DNA from: an uncultured Collinsella sp.
Lineage (GTDB): Bacteria; Actinomycetota; Coriobacteriia; Coriobacteriales; Coriobacteriaceae
Length of the DNA stretch: 64,000 nt
Direction of reading: 5' to 3'
Assembly: GCA_900545605.1 (NCBI GenBank)
Contig: UQZL01000005.1
Location: forward strand, 1-64,000
This document shows positions 1 through 8,419 of this stretch, piece by piece (position 1 is the first letter of the stretch; each line of letters opens with the position of its first letter). The notes under the pieces were generated by a model, which was not told the DNA's origin, made no database searches, and was given only the letters and a program-made list of their open reading frames with translations. The translations under genes were made by a program, and so were the position numbers.

Positions 1-451
1 CGGTATAGGTACCGGACTCACCGACCTTCACGGTCACCTGCTTGTTCGCGGCGATGGCGGTGTAGAAGTCCACCTTCCCGTCCGCATCCTCTATATGGGC
101 GATAATGGGCGTGGAAGTGTCCGCATCCCAGCCGTCAGCCTTTACCTCAAGGGTAAGTACCATGTCCTGCTTCTCATCGTCCTTTGACTGGGACACCGCA
201 GGAGCATTGGAATCTCCCGTCCAACTGGCATGTGAGATGGCGTAAGCCCCGCCGCCGATGAGAAGCGCCGCACAGAGGATTCCCGCACCAGCCGCGCAGA
301 CCTACTTACGGGAAAACTCGCGCCCGAAGAGCACGAAAGGTTTCCCCTCTTCCTTTTCCACTGCATCCCCGGAGACCATATCGTCCGTCACCTTCGGAAT
401 CTCCGTAACCACCATGGCTCCTTCCTGATTGCGATACTTCAATATTTGCAT
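1..451 (-). pseudogene. Membrane-anchored extracellular protein, interrupted by an amber stop
   Basis: Reading leftward from an ATG at 451 gives a 49-residue hydrophilic cytoplasmic segment (start MQILKYRNQEGAMVV) that ends in TAG at 302-304. The same frame stays open from there to the window edge and encodes a clear membrane segment (VCAAGAGILCAALLIGGG) followed by an acidic, threonine-rich extracellular stretch. A single-base change from a sense codon to TAG, exactly at the cytoplasm/membrane boundary, explains the pattern best. The family is not recognised; architecture (short cytoplasmic tail, one membrane helix, extracellular domain) suggests a surface protein carried by the mobile element. 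The remainder lies outside the window. It is transcribed away from the XRE gene at 534. Suppression or a sequencing error would also explain the stop. Confidence 0.55.
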
Positions 452-467
452 TGTATTTCAAATTGTC

Positions 468-493
468 ACTTATATAGGTGTGACTTATATAGG
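468..493. promoter_or_regulatory. Two 11-bp direct repeats between divergent genes, candidate operator
   Basis: The sequence ACTTATATAGG occurs at 468-478 and again at 483-493, with start points 15 bp apart. The pair lies in the short divergent region between the interrupted surface protein (start 451) and the XRE gene (start 534). Tandem AT-rich repeats in this place suit binding of the adjacent XRE protein to its own promoter. That is inference; no promoter elements were assigned with confidence. Confidence 0.4.
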
Positions 494-533
494 GTTGGCT
501 TGAATCATTGACACCGAAGGATGGGAGGTGTCG

Positions 534-764
534 ATGACTCAGCTGGACCCCAAGATGCGCGTGGGGCTCCGCATCAAGGAGCTAAGGGCCGGGCTCGGCC
601 TGAGCCAGGAGGCCTTCGCGTACTCCATCGAGATGTCGCGCACCTACTTCGCCGAAGTCGAGACCGGCAAGCGCAACGTCTCAATCGAGAATATCGAGCG
701 CATCGCAGGCGGGCTCGGCGTTTCCCTGAGAGAGTTTTTCGATTCAGACCTGTTCGATGGATAG
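534..764 (+). CDS. XRE-family helix-turn-helix regulator
   Basis: A 76-residue protein that is almost entirely one Cro/C1-type helix-turn-helix: residues about 10-65 contain the pattern RIKELRAGLGLSQEAFAYS followed by RTYFAEVETGKRNVSIENIE, the usual recognition helix and turn. The ATG at 534 is chosen because GGGAGG at 523-528 sits five bases upstream; an in-frame GTG at 528 would overlap that site. It lies at the distal end of the mobile element, convergent with the transfer operon, and probably represses element genes, perhaps through the repeats at 468-493. Its targets are not known. Confidence 0.85.
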   Translation: MTQLDPKMRVGLRIKELRAGLGLSQEAFAYSIEMSRTYFAEVETGKRNVSIENIERIAGGLGVSLREFFDSDLFDG

Positions 765-945
765 TTCGGCTGCCGGCTTCTGACGTCATTTTTTCGGCGC
801 TGTGGTTCGAATGCTACGCGTCATTTTGGATTCGGTTTTCCGCCACGAAGCGGCGGTGCAGGATAAGGCTCCACTACGTTTCGCCGGAGGCAAGCGGCGC
901 AACTCGGCGAGCCGAGTTCGAAGGCGCAGGTAGATGCCTGTACCT

Positions 946-985
946 AAAACGAAAAACACCCGTACGCGCGTGTGGTATGCGGGTG
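946..985 (-). terminator. Rho-independent terminator of the transfer operon
   Basis: On the minus strand a CACCCG / CGGGTG hairpin (957-962 with 980-985) is followed by a TTTTTCGTTTT run (946-956). It lies about 50 bases after the stop of the coupling-protein gene and would end the long leftward operon. A separate perfect palindrome, AACTCGGC / GCCGAGTT, lies at 901-918. The rest of 765-945 shows no gene. Confidence 0.6.
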
Positions 986-1036
986 CGAGCGCGTAGTTGA
1001 TCGAGGCGTTTCCGCTGGATATGGGCGATTACGCGG

Positions 1037-2977
1037 CTAGAAGCCCTCGGGAACGTATCCTGCCACCGTTTTCGGCTTAGTCGGTGCTGTCGCCGCGCCG
1101 CCGGGGTCGGTCGGGCCCTGCCAAACCTTCGGTACCGTCTCGTTCCTGATCTCGCGGCGAGCGGTAGATTGCTCCATAAGTGTCCGTTCGGCCTCGGGGG
1201 ACGTCATCCCGAGCATGGGCCCGACGAAGGTCTCGGTGACGTCCCTGCTGGGGAAGGCCATAGGTACGCCGTCGTGGATCACGAGGGCTCCCGTCTCGCG
1301 GCCAGTCCAACGCTGGAGCTCGTCGGGCGTGATGAGCGGCCTGCGGACGAGCCCCTCGCTCGTGCCCGTCGAGCCGGTGTTCGTTCCCCTCGTTCGGTTC
1401 GTGGACTGAGCGACCGCCGTGTAGGAGCCCATCGACTCTGAGAGCTTGCGCGCGGTGTCGAGGTTGGAGCAGGAGAGAACGACCTTGTCCTTGAGGAGGT
1501 CGAGTATCGTCTCGGCTTCTTCTCGGCTGTAGCCGGAGACGGACTGAAGTGCGAGGAGCGACTGACAGAACCAGAGAACATGGACGCCTTCTGAGCGCAT
1601 CTCTCCCAGGTCCTGGACGATCCTCTCGTTGCGGCCGAGGGACGCCGCCTCATCGAGGAGGAGGATGGTTTCGACGGGGCAGCGCCCGGCATGGCCCGCA
1701 GCGCAGGAGCGCAGCGCCGAGAGCGCTTGGGAAACGAACGTCTGGACGAGTTTCTTGTAGTTGCCCGTTGCCGAGGACGATGAGATGAAGACCGCCGTGG
1801 GTTCCTCGCCGATGTCCCCGAGGCCGCACTCGTCGTCGTGAAGCATCCGGGCAACGTTGCCGTCGACGTACTCGGTGAGGCAGTTGCTCAGAGTCGAGAC
1901 GATGCCGGGCCCGCCTCCGTGCTCACCGTTGAGTCCGCCGAGGAAGGGGAGGGCGGGGTCTCCGGCGGGCAAAAACGCCGCCAGGGCGGCGATGCGGTCA
2001 AGCGGGCCTTGATCGCCCGACGGCGAGATTGCGGCCGCGACGGACATGACGGTCTTCTCGTCTTCCGGGATGGACGCGTCCTCGATGAGGGCGAGGGAGA
2101 TACCGACGAAGAGGTTCCGAGCGCCGTCGTAGAAGAACGGCTGGCCTTTCGACGGCGCGGGCACGATGCAGCGCGAGAGCTCGCGCAGTTCTCGCGCGCA
2201 GCCGCCGGCCCCCTCCGCCCTAAAGGCCTCCTTTGCCCTCTCGAGCGGATCGAACCGAACCGAGGATGCGGGCGCGTCGAACATCACGTCGACGATGCGG
2301 TGAGTGCCCGCCTTCTCGAACGCAGGCTCAAGGAAGGCTCTGAGCTCGCCCTTGATGTCGTTGATGATGATGGAACGGCCTTGCTCGAAGTTAGCCAAGG
2401 CTGACAAAATGGCGACTCGACGGCTTTTGCCCTCGCCACTCTCGGCAAGGATGCAAGCGTGGACCGAGTCGATGAGCCTGACGCTCTTCCCGATCTCGCC
2501 CACGACCAGTGTGCCACCCGAGGGTCTTTCGCCCTCCTGCCACGATTTGCTCTTGCGCTTAAGCTCGCCGTGTGCCGAGATGAGCCTCGCGTCGCCGTGG
2601 ATGGGCGCGCCCGGCGCGCGGCGCCCACCGACCCAGGTCCCGTCGTGGAGCCAGCGCGACCAGTCGAAGTGGCTCCAGACGCCTGCTATCGTGGAGATGG
2701 CGAGGGTCGCCGCGCATCCCACGAGGAAGGCGTCGTCCTGGATCAGCTCCGGCAGGACTTCGAGTGGGTTTTGGAACATGGTATCGGGGAGTTCGGGTGC
2801 TGCGGCCGTCCCGAAGCTTGTGAGCGTCGCGGCGATGCCGGTGACCCATGCTTTCAGCCAGTGCCATGCTGCCGGCAGTAGGACGAACGCGATCGCGGTC
2901 CCAGCGGCCGTGCCGGCGGCGACACAGCGCTTGAAATGCGCGCCCTCGTCGACGTTGAAGCTCTTCTGCTTGCTCAT
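1037..2977 (-). CDS. VirD4/TraG-type conjugative coupling ATPase
   Basis: A 646-residue type IV coupling protein, the membrane ATPase that links a relaxase-DNA complex to a secretion channel. Two hydrophobic segments (about 20-50 and 84-104) anchor the N-terminus. Walker A is ESGEGKSRR at about 179-187; Walker B is ETILLLDEA in the second half, followed by the family pattern VLWFCQSLLALQSV. ATG at 2977 overlaps the relaxase stop by four bases (ATGA), so the two are translationally coupled. It is the last gene of the leftward operon. No VirB4, VirB6 or other channel genes occur in this window, so the coupling protein probably serves a helper element or a channel encoded to the left. Confidence 0.9.
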   Translation of the reverse strand: MSKQKSFNVDEGAHFKRCVAAGTAAGTAIAFVLLPAAWHWLKAWVTGIAATLTSFGTAAAPELPDTMFQNPLEVLPELIQDDAFLVGCAATLAISTIAGVWSHFDWSRWLHDGTWVGGRRAPGAPIHGDARLISAHGELKRKSKSWQEGERPSGGTLVVGEIGKSVRLIDSVHACILAESGEGKSRRVAILSALANFEQGRSIIINDIKGELRAFLEPAFEKAGTHRIVDVMFDAPASSVRFDPLERAKEAFRAEGAGGCARELRELSRCIVPAPSKGQPFFYDGARNLFVGISLALIEDASIPEDEKTVMSVAAAISPSGDQGPLDRIAALAAFLPAGDPALPFLGGLNGEHGGGPGIVSTLSNCLTEYVDGNVARMLHDDECGLGDIGEEPTAVFISSSSATGNYKKLVQTFVSQALSALRSCAAGHAGRCPVETILLLDEAASLGRNERIVQDLGEMRSEGVHVLWFCQSLLALQSVSGYSREEAETILDLLKDKVVLSCSNLDTARKLSESMGSYTAVAQSTNRTRGTNTGSTGTSEGLVRRPLITPDELQRWTGRETGALVIHDGVPMAFPSRDVTETFVGPMLGMTSPEAERTLMEQSTARREIRNETVPKVWQGPTDPGGAATAPTKPKTVAGYVPEGF

Positions 2978-4332
2978 AGAATCATTCCCTTCACTATGGT
3001 TTTCGCGGGGTCGAGTACGATGCCCGCCGTATCGCCCCTGATCGCGGCCGATGCAGCGGCTGCGAGCGCCCTTGCGAGCGCGCGCTCGGCTTTCTGGCCG
3101 ACCTCATCTGACGGGTCCTTCTTGCTTCTGGGGTTCTCCGTTGCGAACGCGAGCGCTTTGGTAAGGGCTCTGCTCACGGCAACCGGGGCTTTTGCCATAG
3201 AAAGCGCGTAGGACGGACATGACCGGAGACACCTCTCCGGGATAGGCCTGAGCTCGCGGACGGCTTCTCGCGCCCCCTCCAGATCTTCACCGGTGACGCA
3301 GGCGCGGACCTCGCCGACGAGCGGTTTCATGCGCTTGCGCTCCGTTGCAGGCCCGCCGTCCGGCCTTGCGGACCTCATCAGTTCCCTTTCGGGGTCCGTT
3401 GTCCGGTCGGGTGCGATGATCCTCAGCAGGGCGTTGCCCTGGCGCGCGCGTAGCTCGCGCATGGCGTCGTTCACGTAGCGGTCCCGCGCAACGCTTTCGA
3501 GGCCTTTGAGGCCGGCGCAACGCTCCACGGACTTGCTGTAAGCGGCGCTCGCCCCTTTGATTTCAGGATGCCTCGACCCTGCTTCCGCGATTGCGACATC
3601 GACGGCCTTGGCGACATCTGGGTGCCAGCGGCGGAGGTGCGCGTAGGAGATTCGGCCGTCCGCAGGCAGCGTGACGCCAATCTCGTCGGCGGGGATTTGG
3701 CGGACGGCGTCGACCGCCCGCGACCTCGCGAGGTCGCGGGCCTCATACTCGGCCGTGAGCGCCGGGGCCAAGGCCGCGTCGGTGAGCGCGTTTCTAGCCC
3801 GGTCGAGCCTGTTGCGGGCCATGAGTGAATCGAACGAGCCATCGGACGACCACGCAATAACGTGCGCGTGCTTGGAATTCGGGTGGTTTTCGTGCTCGGC
3901 GGCTACCCAACGGACGCTGGACTCGGGGATGCCCATTGCCTCGGCAAGCGCCGGCGCGAGGTTTCGGCGGCAGAAGCGCTGCCAGTCCTCCTTGCACGCG
4001 AGGTCGAGCTCACATGCCTCGTCCCTGCGGACGCTGAGCACAACGGTAGCAATCGCTCCGTCAGCCTTTTCGAGCTCCCTGCGGGCCGTGCGGAGCGGGA
4101 CGGCCCCGTTCTGGTCGAAGAGCGCGGTCGATCCGGGCCTCTCGGCGTAGTAGCCGACGAGCCCCATCTTCTCAGCGAGCTCGGAGCGCCTGAGGTCGTC
4201 GACGGTGGCTGACTTGTCGGCTCCCTCGCGCGTGGCGACGTATTCGATGTTGTTGGTGATGACGGCGGAACGCCCGCGCGACCCGGGGAGGTGCACGCGG
4301 GCGTTCACGACGAGGCTGCTACGACTTGCCAT
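2974..4332 (-). CDS. Relaxase/mobilization nuclease (MobP-like)
   Basis: A 452-residue relaxase, which nicks the origin of transfer and leads the strand into the recipient. The N-terminal tyrosine lies in NNIEYVATREGAD (Tyr31), a pattern typical of Mob relaxases in Firmicutes and Actinobacteria. The metal-binding histidine cluster is AEHENHPNSKHAHVIAW (His147, His150, His155, His157). The C-terminal half is basic and helical. It overlaps the MobC-like gene upstream by 14 bases and the coupling-protein gene downstream by four. The exact MOB class (MobP3/MobL is favoured) would need a profile search. Confidence 0.85.
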   Translation of the reverse strand: MASRSSLVVNARVHLPGSRGRSAVITNNIEYVATREGADKSATVDDLRRSELAEKMGLVGYYAERPGSTALFDQNGAVPLRTARRELEKADGAIATVVLSVRRDEACELDLACKEDWQRFCRRNLAPALAEAMGIPESSVRWVAAEHENHPNSKHAHVIAWSSDGSFDSLMARNRLDRARNALTDAALAPALTAEYEARDLARSRAVDAVRQIPADEIGVTLPADGRISYAHLRRWHPDVAKAVDVAIAEAGSRHPEIKGASAAYSKSVERCAGLKGLESVARDRYVNDAMRELRARQGNALLRIIAPDRTTDPERELMRSARPDGGPATERKRMKPLVGEVRACVTGEDLEGAREAVRELRPIPERCLRSCPSYALSMAKAPVAVSRALTKALAFATENPRSKKDPSDEVGQKAERALARALAAAASAAIRGDTAGIVLDPAKTIVKGMIL

Positions 4333-4783
4333 CGGAAAGGCGCCCCCTCGCCTCCGAGAGCGTCATGCCACGCTGCATGAGGTCGGCTTGCTTGTCGTAA
4401 GCGGCGTAGATGTCCGAGGCGCTCACGCCATCCAGGCCCTCGAACGTGCCCTTTTCGACCTCGACTGCCGCGATTGCCGCGACGATAGAGGCGCGTGTAG
4501 CACGGTGCACGACGCGCGCGATGCGGTCCTCCTGCTCGGCGTTGCGTTCGTCGAGCATGTGGTCGAGCTGCTCGAGTAGCGGCTGCATGACGCCGCGGAG
4601 ATAAGTGCCGAGCTCGGTCGAGTAGAGCGCCAGGCCGTCGGAGGCGAGCCCGGCGGCGATGAGCTCGCGGGCGGCTGCGCTGTCGCTAAGATCCTTGGAA
4701 ACCCCGTAGGCGTGGAGGCGGCGATATGCCTTGTCAGGGAGCCGGAGGCTCATGACCTTCGACCCGTCTTTTCCGATGGCCAT
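4319..4783 (-). CDS. MobC-like relaxosome accessory protein
   Basis: A 154-residue protein beginning MAIGKDGSKVMSLRLPDKAY, which reads as a ribbon-helix-helix N-terminus (short beta strand, then helix). The rest is helical and acidic, ending in SEARGRLSDGKS. The start at 4783 is one base past the stop of the gene upstream (4785) and is preferred over a longer reading that would run through that gene. Directly before and overlapping a relaxase, such a protein usually binds near oriT and helps nicking. Function is inferred from position and fold, not from a specific motif. Confidence 0.6.
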   Translation of the reverse strand: MAIGKDGSKVMSLRLPDKAYRRLHAYGVSKDLSDSAAARELIAAGLASDGLALYSTELGTYLRGVMQPLLEQLDHMLDERNAEQEDRIARVVHRATRASIVAAIAAVEVEKGTFEGLDGVSASDIYAAYDKQADLMQRGMTLSEARGRLSDGKS

Positions 4784-4784
4784 T

Positions 4785-5270
4785 TTAGAGTCCCTCGTTC
4801 GGGAGGGGCGCACCGACGGCGCGGAGGGCGGCGATGTTCTCGGGCGTGCGCTCGTAGGTCCTGGGCCAGAAGGTGACGGGCGCCATGGCGAGGTCATCGC
4901 GGGGGATGCCGTAGGCGAAGAGGTAGGCCTCGATGGCGTCGCCGTATTCCGCATCGTTGACGCGGTAGGCATCGGTGAAGAAGATGCCGGTCGGGTCGTC
5001 GTTGCAGCCCTTGACGAAGTAGACGCCGTTCCCGCCTTCCTTGAACGGGTTCAGAATCTTGAAATCCGGCTTCGCGTAGTAAGCGATTCCGGCACGGACG
5101 ATGCGCGTGAAGCCCGGGTGTTCGACAGGGCGCGCCGCGCGCGCGAAGCCCAGGTCGGGGTCGGACTCCAGCAGATGGGTGAGCACGGAGCCGACAGCGT
5201 CGTCCTTGTGCTTGGGGACGGTTCCGAGGAGGTCGTCGAGATGCGATTTGATTTTCTTGACAAGTTCCAT
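4785..5270 (-). CDS. Conserved-looking protein of unknown function in transfer operon
   Basis: A 161-residue soluble protein starting MELVKKIKSHLDDLLG. It has no signal peptide, no membrane helix and no motif I recognise; aromatic and glycine-rich stretches (GNGVYFVKGCNDDPTG, VTFWPRTYERTPENI) suggest a compact alpha/beta domain. AGAGG lies upstream of the ATG at 5270. It ends one base before the MobC-like start, so it belongs to the mobilization operon. The 223 bp upstream contain the GGTGCC repeat cluster, so it could be a binding protein for that site, but nothing in the sequence proves this. Confidence 0.7.
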   Translation of the reverse strand: MELVKKIKSHLDDLLGTVPKHKDDAVGSVLTHLLESDPDLGFARAARPVEHPGFTRIVRAGIAYYAKPDFKILNPFKEGGNGVYFVKGCNDDPTGIFFTDAYRVNDAEYGDAIEAYLFAYGIPRDDLAMAPVTFWPRTYERTPENIAALRAVGAPLPNEGL

Positions 5271-5362
5271 TATGGTTTTCCTCTCTGCCGGTGCCGTATG
5301 GGTACCGGCGATTCATTTGAGCTTCTTCGTTGGTAACGCTTCTAGCTGCGGCGAAACGTTGC

Positions 5363-5486
5363 GGTGCCGAAGGTGCCAAAGAACAGGAAAGAGTTTCTGG
5401 GCCAATGGCACCTTTGGCACCATCGAGAGACTTTGCAGGTGAGGGGGGGCGAGGGAGGTGCCGCAACGGAATGCTGCGGCACCTCC
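5363..5486. repeat. GGTGCC inverted-repeat cluster, candidate replication or transfer origin
   Basis: A 16-bp arm at 5363-5378 (GGTGCCGAAGGTGCCA) pairs with 5406-5421 (TGGCACCTTTGGCACC) at 15 of 16 positions, and each arm itself carries two GGTGCC units. A second, perfect 12-bp hairpin (GGAGGTGCCGCA at 5454-5465 with TGCGGCACCTCC at 5475-5486, 9-nt loop) carries the same core. So six GGTGCC cores lie within 125 bp in the gap between the VapE-type ATPase and the next operon gene. No T-run follows in either direction, which argues against a terminator. An origin for the ATPase or a relaxase nick region is plausible. Confidence 0.55.
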
Positions 5487-5493
5487 ATCGGCC

Positions 5494-6723
5494 CTAATCC
5501 GTCTCCCGGTACACCCAGCAGCGCTGCTTGCCGTACGGGGGACAGAGGCGCTTGTTGCCCGGGACCCATCCAGGGCACTGCGATGACAGGATGCGGCTGA
5601 CCATCTTGCAGTTGGCCTTGGTCTTTTCGAGACGGAGGGCCTTGTCGAGGATCTCGAACGTGCACATGGGACGGTCGGTGTTGCCGGGGAGATACGCGAG
5701 GACCTTCTGCACGCAGGGGTCCTCCTCGACAAAGCGTCCGCGCTGTGCGGCCGCCTCTGTCTCCATCTCAGGCGTTAGGACGGTCGAGAAGCGGGGATCA
5801 CCCGTCTTCATCCACGTGCGGGCCTCTGCCCATGCCTGGTGGACGGCGGCGGGAAAGCTCTCGTCGAAGACGGAACTCTCCGTGCGCTCGATGCCGCAGA
5901 GCACCGGGAGGAAGCGCCTTGCGCCACTCGTCCGCTCGCGGATGAAGTCGGCCTCGTTCGTGGTACCGACGAAGACTACGCGCCGGGGAAACGCCTCCGT
6001 CCTGCGGCAATAGGCCCCTCGGAATTCATCGACCTGACGGGTGACCCCAGCCTTCACGCTCTCGATAGAGCGCTCGGACATGCCGTTGAGCTCGGGAATC
6101 TCAATGATCCACTTGCCCCGGTTCTGCTCGCCCGTGAGCTTGACGTCGCCGAGGTTGATCACGGAGTCGCTGAAATACTCGTCGCGCATGGCGAGGCCCC
6201 TCGCGAAGGAGGACTTGCCGATGCCTCCGGCACCGCACAGGATGGGCATGTAATCGGCCTTGCAGCCCGGGCTGTAGACGCGGGCGATGCCCTCGCAGAA
6301 CAAGATGCGCTCGACCTCCGAGACGTATGCGTTCCTCTCCGCGCCAAGGTAGACATTGAGGAGCGTCCCTACGCGCGGGATGCCGTCCCAGGTGAGGGCA
6401 TCGAGCATGGCAACGAGCGGGTCATAGGCGTTGTCCTCGCCGACGATGGTCAGCGCGAGCAGCATGAACTTCTCCTTCTGGAGAGAGATGATCTGCTGGA
6501 GGAGGGCGAAGAGCCGTGCGTCGTCGCTATCGCGCCACCGGCGTTCCCGCGAATCTGCATCCCAGGGCAGGGGCCTAGTCTTGAAGAGCTCGTTCGCGAG
6601 ACGGTTGTAGCCGACGTTCAGGGGAAGAGACTTGAGCTCCTCGACGATCTCGTTGACCGTCGGCGGGGAGCGGCGCTCCGGGGACTGCGGCTCGGGGACG
6701 TCGTCGTGCTTCTGCGTGCCCAT
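5494..6723 (-). CDS. VapE-family P-loop ATPase (element replication protein)
   Basis: A 409-residue protein of the virulence-associated protein E family, helicase-like ATPases used for replication by plasmids, phage satellites and integrative elements. Walker A is GAGGIGKS at 164-171, Walker B WIIEIPEL at 205-212, a sensor GTTN at 253-256 and the arginine pair in SGARRFLPV at 266-274. The pattern FRGAYCRRTEAFPRRVVF between them is typical of the family. No N-terminal primase domain is present, so this is the helicase part only. The ATG at 6723 overlaps the upstream stop (TGATG). The inverted repeats just downstream may be its origin. Confidence 0.85.
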   Translation of the reverse strand: MGTQKHDDVPEPQSPERRSPPTVNEIVEELKSLPLNVGYNRLANELFKTRPLPWDADSRERRWRDSDDARLFALLQQIISLQKEKFMLLALTIVGEDNAYDPLVAMLDALTWDGIPRVGTLLNVYLGAERNAYVSEVERILFCEGIARVYSPGCKADYMPILCGAGGIGKSSFARGLAMRDEYFSDSVINLGDVKLTGEQNRGKWIIEIPELNGMSERSIESVKAGVTRQVDEFRGAYCRRTEAFPRRVVFVGTTNEADFIRERTSGARRFLPVLCGIERTESSVFDESFPAAVHQAWAEARTWMKTGDPRFSTVLTPEMETEAAAQRGRFVEEDPCVQKVLAYLPGNTDRPMCTFEILDKALRLEKTKANCKMVSRILSSQCPGWVPGNKRLCPPYGKQRCWVYRETD

Positions 6724-6923
6724 CAGATCGCCTCACAAGAATGGTGACGGCGAGGGCCATTGATGGGGTGGTTCTTGGCGGAGGCAAGTGCTTCGAGCCG
6801 GCGGAGGCGAAGCTCCGTGTCGATAAGGCGCTCGACCAGCTCTTCCTCCGACAAGGGGTGGTCGAGGCGGTAGTCGCGCAAGACGGCGCGGCGTCGGGCG
6901 GAATTCATCATGCTAAGATTCAT
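6723..6923 (-). CDS. Small basic element protein, function unknown
   Basis: A 66-residue protein, MNLSMMNSARRRAVLRD..., with a basic N-terminus and a predicted helix (EEELVERLIDTELRLRRLEAL). The start at 6923 is chosen because AAGGAGG lies nine bases upstream; it overlaps the end of the ribbon-helix-helix gene by 11 bases, and its TGA overlaps the ATG of the VapE gene. The tight overlaps on both sides make it a real operon member. Function unknown. Confidence 0.6.
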   Translation of the reverse strand: MNLSMMNSARRRAVLRDYRLDHPLSEEELVERLIDTELRLRRLEALASAKNHPINGPRRHHSCEAI

Positions 6924-7362
6924 CGACAGAGTCCTCCTTACGTGTGGGCTCATGTTTTTGGGCGACGGCCGAGCTTTGGTAGGGGAGGCCGTCGTCCAGA
7001 CCCAGGTTTGCGATTAGGGCGTCTTCAAGCTCCACAGGGGAGCGCTCGGGCGCGAACGATCCGGCAAAGGCGGCGAGCGTCTCAAGCGACTCGACGAGCT
7101 CGTCGTCCATATCTCCTGCGCGCCGGATACGCCGGAGTTCCGCTACGACAGGTCCCATGCGCTCCTTAACCGCCTTGCGCATACGGGTGGTTGCGACCAC
7201 AGAAAAAGTGCCTTCCAGCAGGCTTCTCGCGATGAATTCCTGCTTCGACAGACCGCTCAAAGCGACGCGGAGGTCGAGCTGGTCCGCCTCTGCGGGCGAC
7301 ATGCGGAAGGCGATGGTCTTGCAGCGACGGCGTCCCTTGGCGTCCACAATCGGCCTAGACAT
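6913..7362 (-). CDS. Ribbon-helix-helix protein, plasmid mobilization/MobC-type
   Basis: A 149-residue protein with the N-terminal pattern KTIAFRMSPAEADQLDLRV then ALSGLSKQEFIARSLLEG, the strand-helix-helix of MobC-like relaxosome proteins common in mobilizable elements of gut anaerobes. The C-terminal half is acidic and helical. The start at 7362 overlaps the integrase stop by eight bases. With the gene at 4319 the operon has two proteins of this general kind, one near the integrase and one near the relaxase. Confidence 0.7.
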   Translation of the reverse strand: MSRPIVDAKGRRRCKTIAFRMSPAEADQLDLRVALSGLSKQEFIARSLLEGTFSVVATTRMRKAVKERMGPVVAELRRIRRAGDMDDELVESLETLAAFAGSFAPERSPVELEDALIANLGLDDGLPYQSSAVAQKHEPTRKEDSVDES

Positions 7363-8419
7363 CCGACATCACCTCGTCCAGCGCCTCCACGAGGTCGTGC
7401 TGGGTCGAGGGGAAAAGATGCGAGTACATCTCCGTTACCTCGGCGGTCTCGTGACCCATGCGGTCGGCGATCGCCGTGGGCGAGTAGCCGCTGTTGATGA
7501 GCGCACTGACATGCGAGTGGCGGATGTCGTGGATGCGGATGCGCTTCACGCCCGAGAGCTCGCAACCCCTCTTCATCTCATGCGACAACGCGTGCTTCGT
7601 GACGGGGAAGAGCCGGTCGGTAGGGGCGATCTCGGGATGTGTCGACAGATAATCACGCAGCTCCTCACGAAGGAGGCTCGGCATGACGATGTCGCGCTTC
7701 GAGGCGCGCGTCTTGGGTGGACCGATAACGTCCTCGCCCTTGATGCGGGCGTAGGAATGACGGATACGGATAACGTTGAGATTGAAGTCGATGTCTTCCG
7801 GACGGAGGGCGAGGAGCTCGCCCTCGCGACAGCCCGAGAGGTAGAGCGTGAGGAATGCAAGGTAGATGAGCGGCTTGTCCTCGATGGCCTGGGAGAAGCG
7901 CTTGAACTCGGCAGGGGTCCAGTAGAGCATCTCCTTCTCGGGGCGCTTGGAGCCGACCTTTCCCGCCGCCAACATGGGATTCTGGGGCAGGCGGTAGAAT
8001 CGGACGGCGTGGTTGAAGATGGCTGAGAACTGGTTGCAGATGGTGTGGAGATAGCTCTGCGACAGGTTCTGCTCAAGGAGCCAATTCTCCCAACGCACCA
8101 CGTCCGCAGCCTTGACGTCACAAAGGCGCATGGGGCCAAAAATGGGCAGGATGTACTTGTCGATAATGGCATCCTTGGTGAGCCTGGTGCCGACTCGCAG
8201 TCGAGGGTAGATGTCACGTGCGTACATGGTTTTGACGAAGGCCTCGACGGTGACCTCGACACGCTCGTCGCAGGAGGCGAGGAAGTCGCGCTCCCAAGCC
8301 ACAGCCTCCTTCTTGGAGGCGAACCCGCGCTTCGTCTTCTTATGACGCTCGCCCATAGAGTTGCGATACCAAGCCTCGACTGTCCAGGTCCCGCGCTTCT
8401 TGTCGCGGCTAACCGACAT
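7355..8419 (-). CDS. int: Tyrosine-type site-specific integrase
   Basis: A 354-residue integrase of the lambda/Tn916 type that inserts and excises the element. The N-terminus has an arm-type DNA-binding fold (GTWTVEAWYRNSMGERHKKT), then a SAM-like core-binding domain (about 55-150) and the catalytic domain. Catalytic residues are all present: Arg198 in SGCREGELL, His297 and Arg300 in HDIRHSHVS, His323 in MGHETAEV and the nucleophile Tyr332 in TEMYSHL. It overlaps the excisionase-like gene by 11 bases. Having int at the head of the operon that also carries replication and transfer genes ties excision to mobilization. Confidence 0.95.
   Translation of the reverse strand: MSVSRDKKRGTWTVEAWYRNSMGERHKKTKRGFASKKEAVAWERDFLASCDERVEVTVEAFVKTMYARDIYPRLRVGTRLTKDAIIDKYILPIFGPMRLCDVKAADVVRWENWLLEQNLSQSYLHTICNQFSAIFNHAVRFYRLPQNPMLAAGKVGSKRPEKEMLYWTPAEFKRFSQAIEDKPLIYLAFLTLYLSGCREGELLALRPEDIDFNLNVIRIRHSYARIKGEDVIGPPKTRASKRDIVMPSLLREELRDYLSTHPEIAPTDRLFPVTKHALSHEMKRGCELSGVKRIRIHDIRHSHVSALINSGYSPTAIADRMGHETAEVTEMYSHLFPSTQHDLVEALDEVMSDV

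Noticed and set aside
4784..4972. N-terminal extension of the MobC-like protein
   Set aside because: The extra residues are a Ser/Pro/Thr-rich shadow of the gene at 4785-5270; the compact start at 4783 fits the operon spacing.
5271..5316. Short peptide starting MNRRYPYGTGREENHNG upstream of the 161-residue gene
   Set aside because: It runs into the next gene in another frame and lacks its own binding site.
5454..5486. Terminator for the VapE gene
   Set aside because: The hairpin is perfect but has no T-run on the minus strand and shares its core with the adjacent inverted repeats, so it is treated as part of that cluster.
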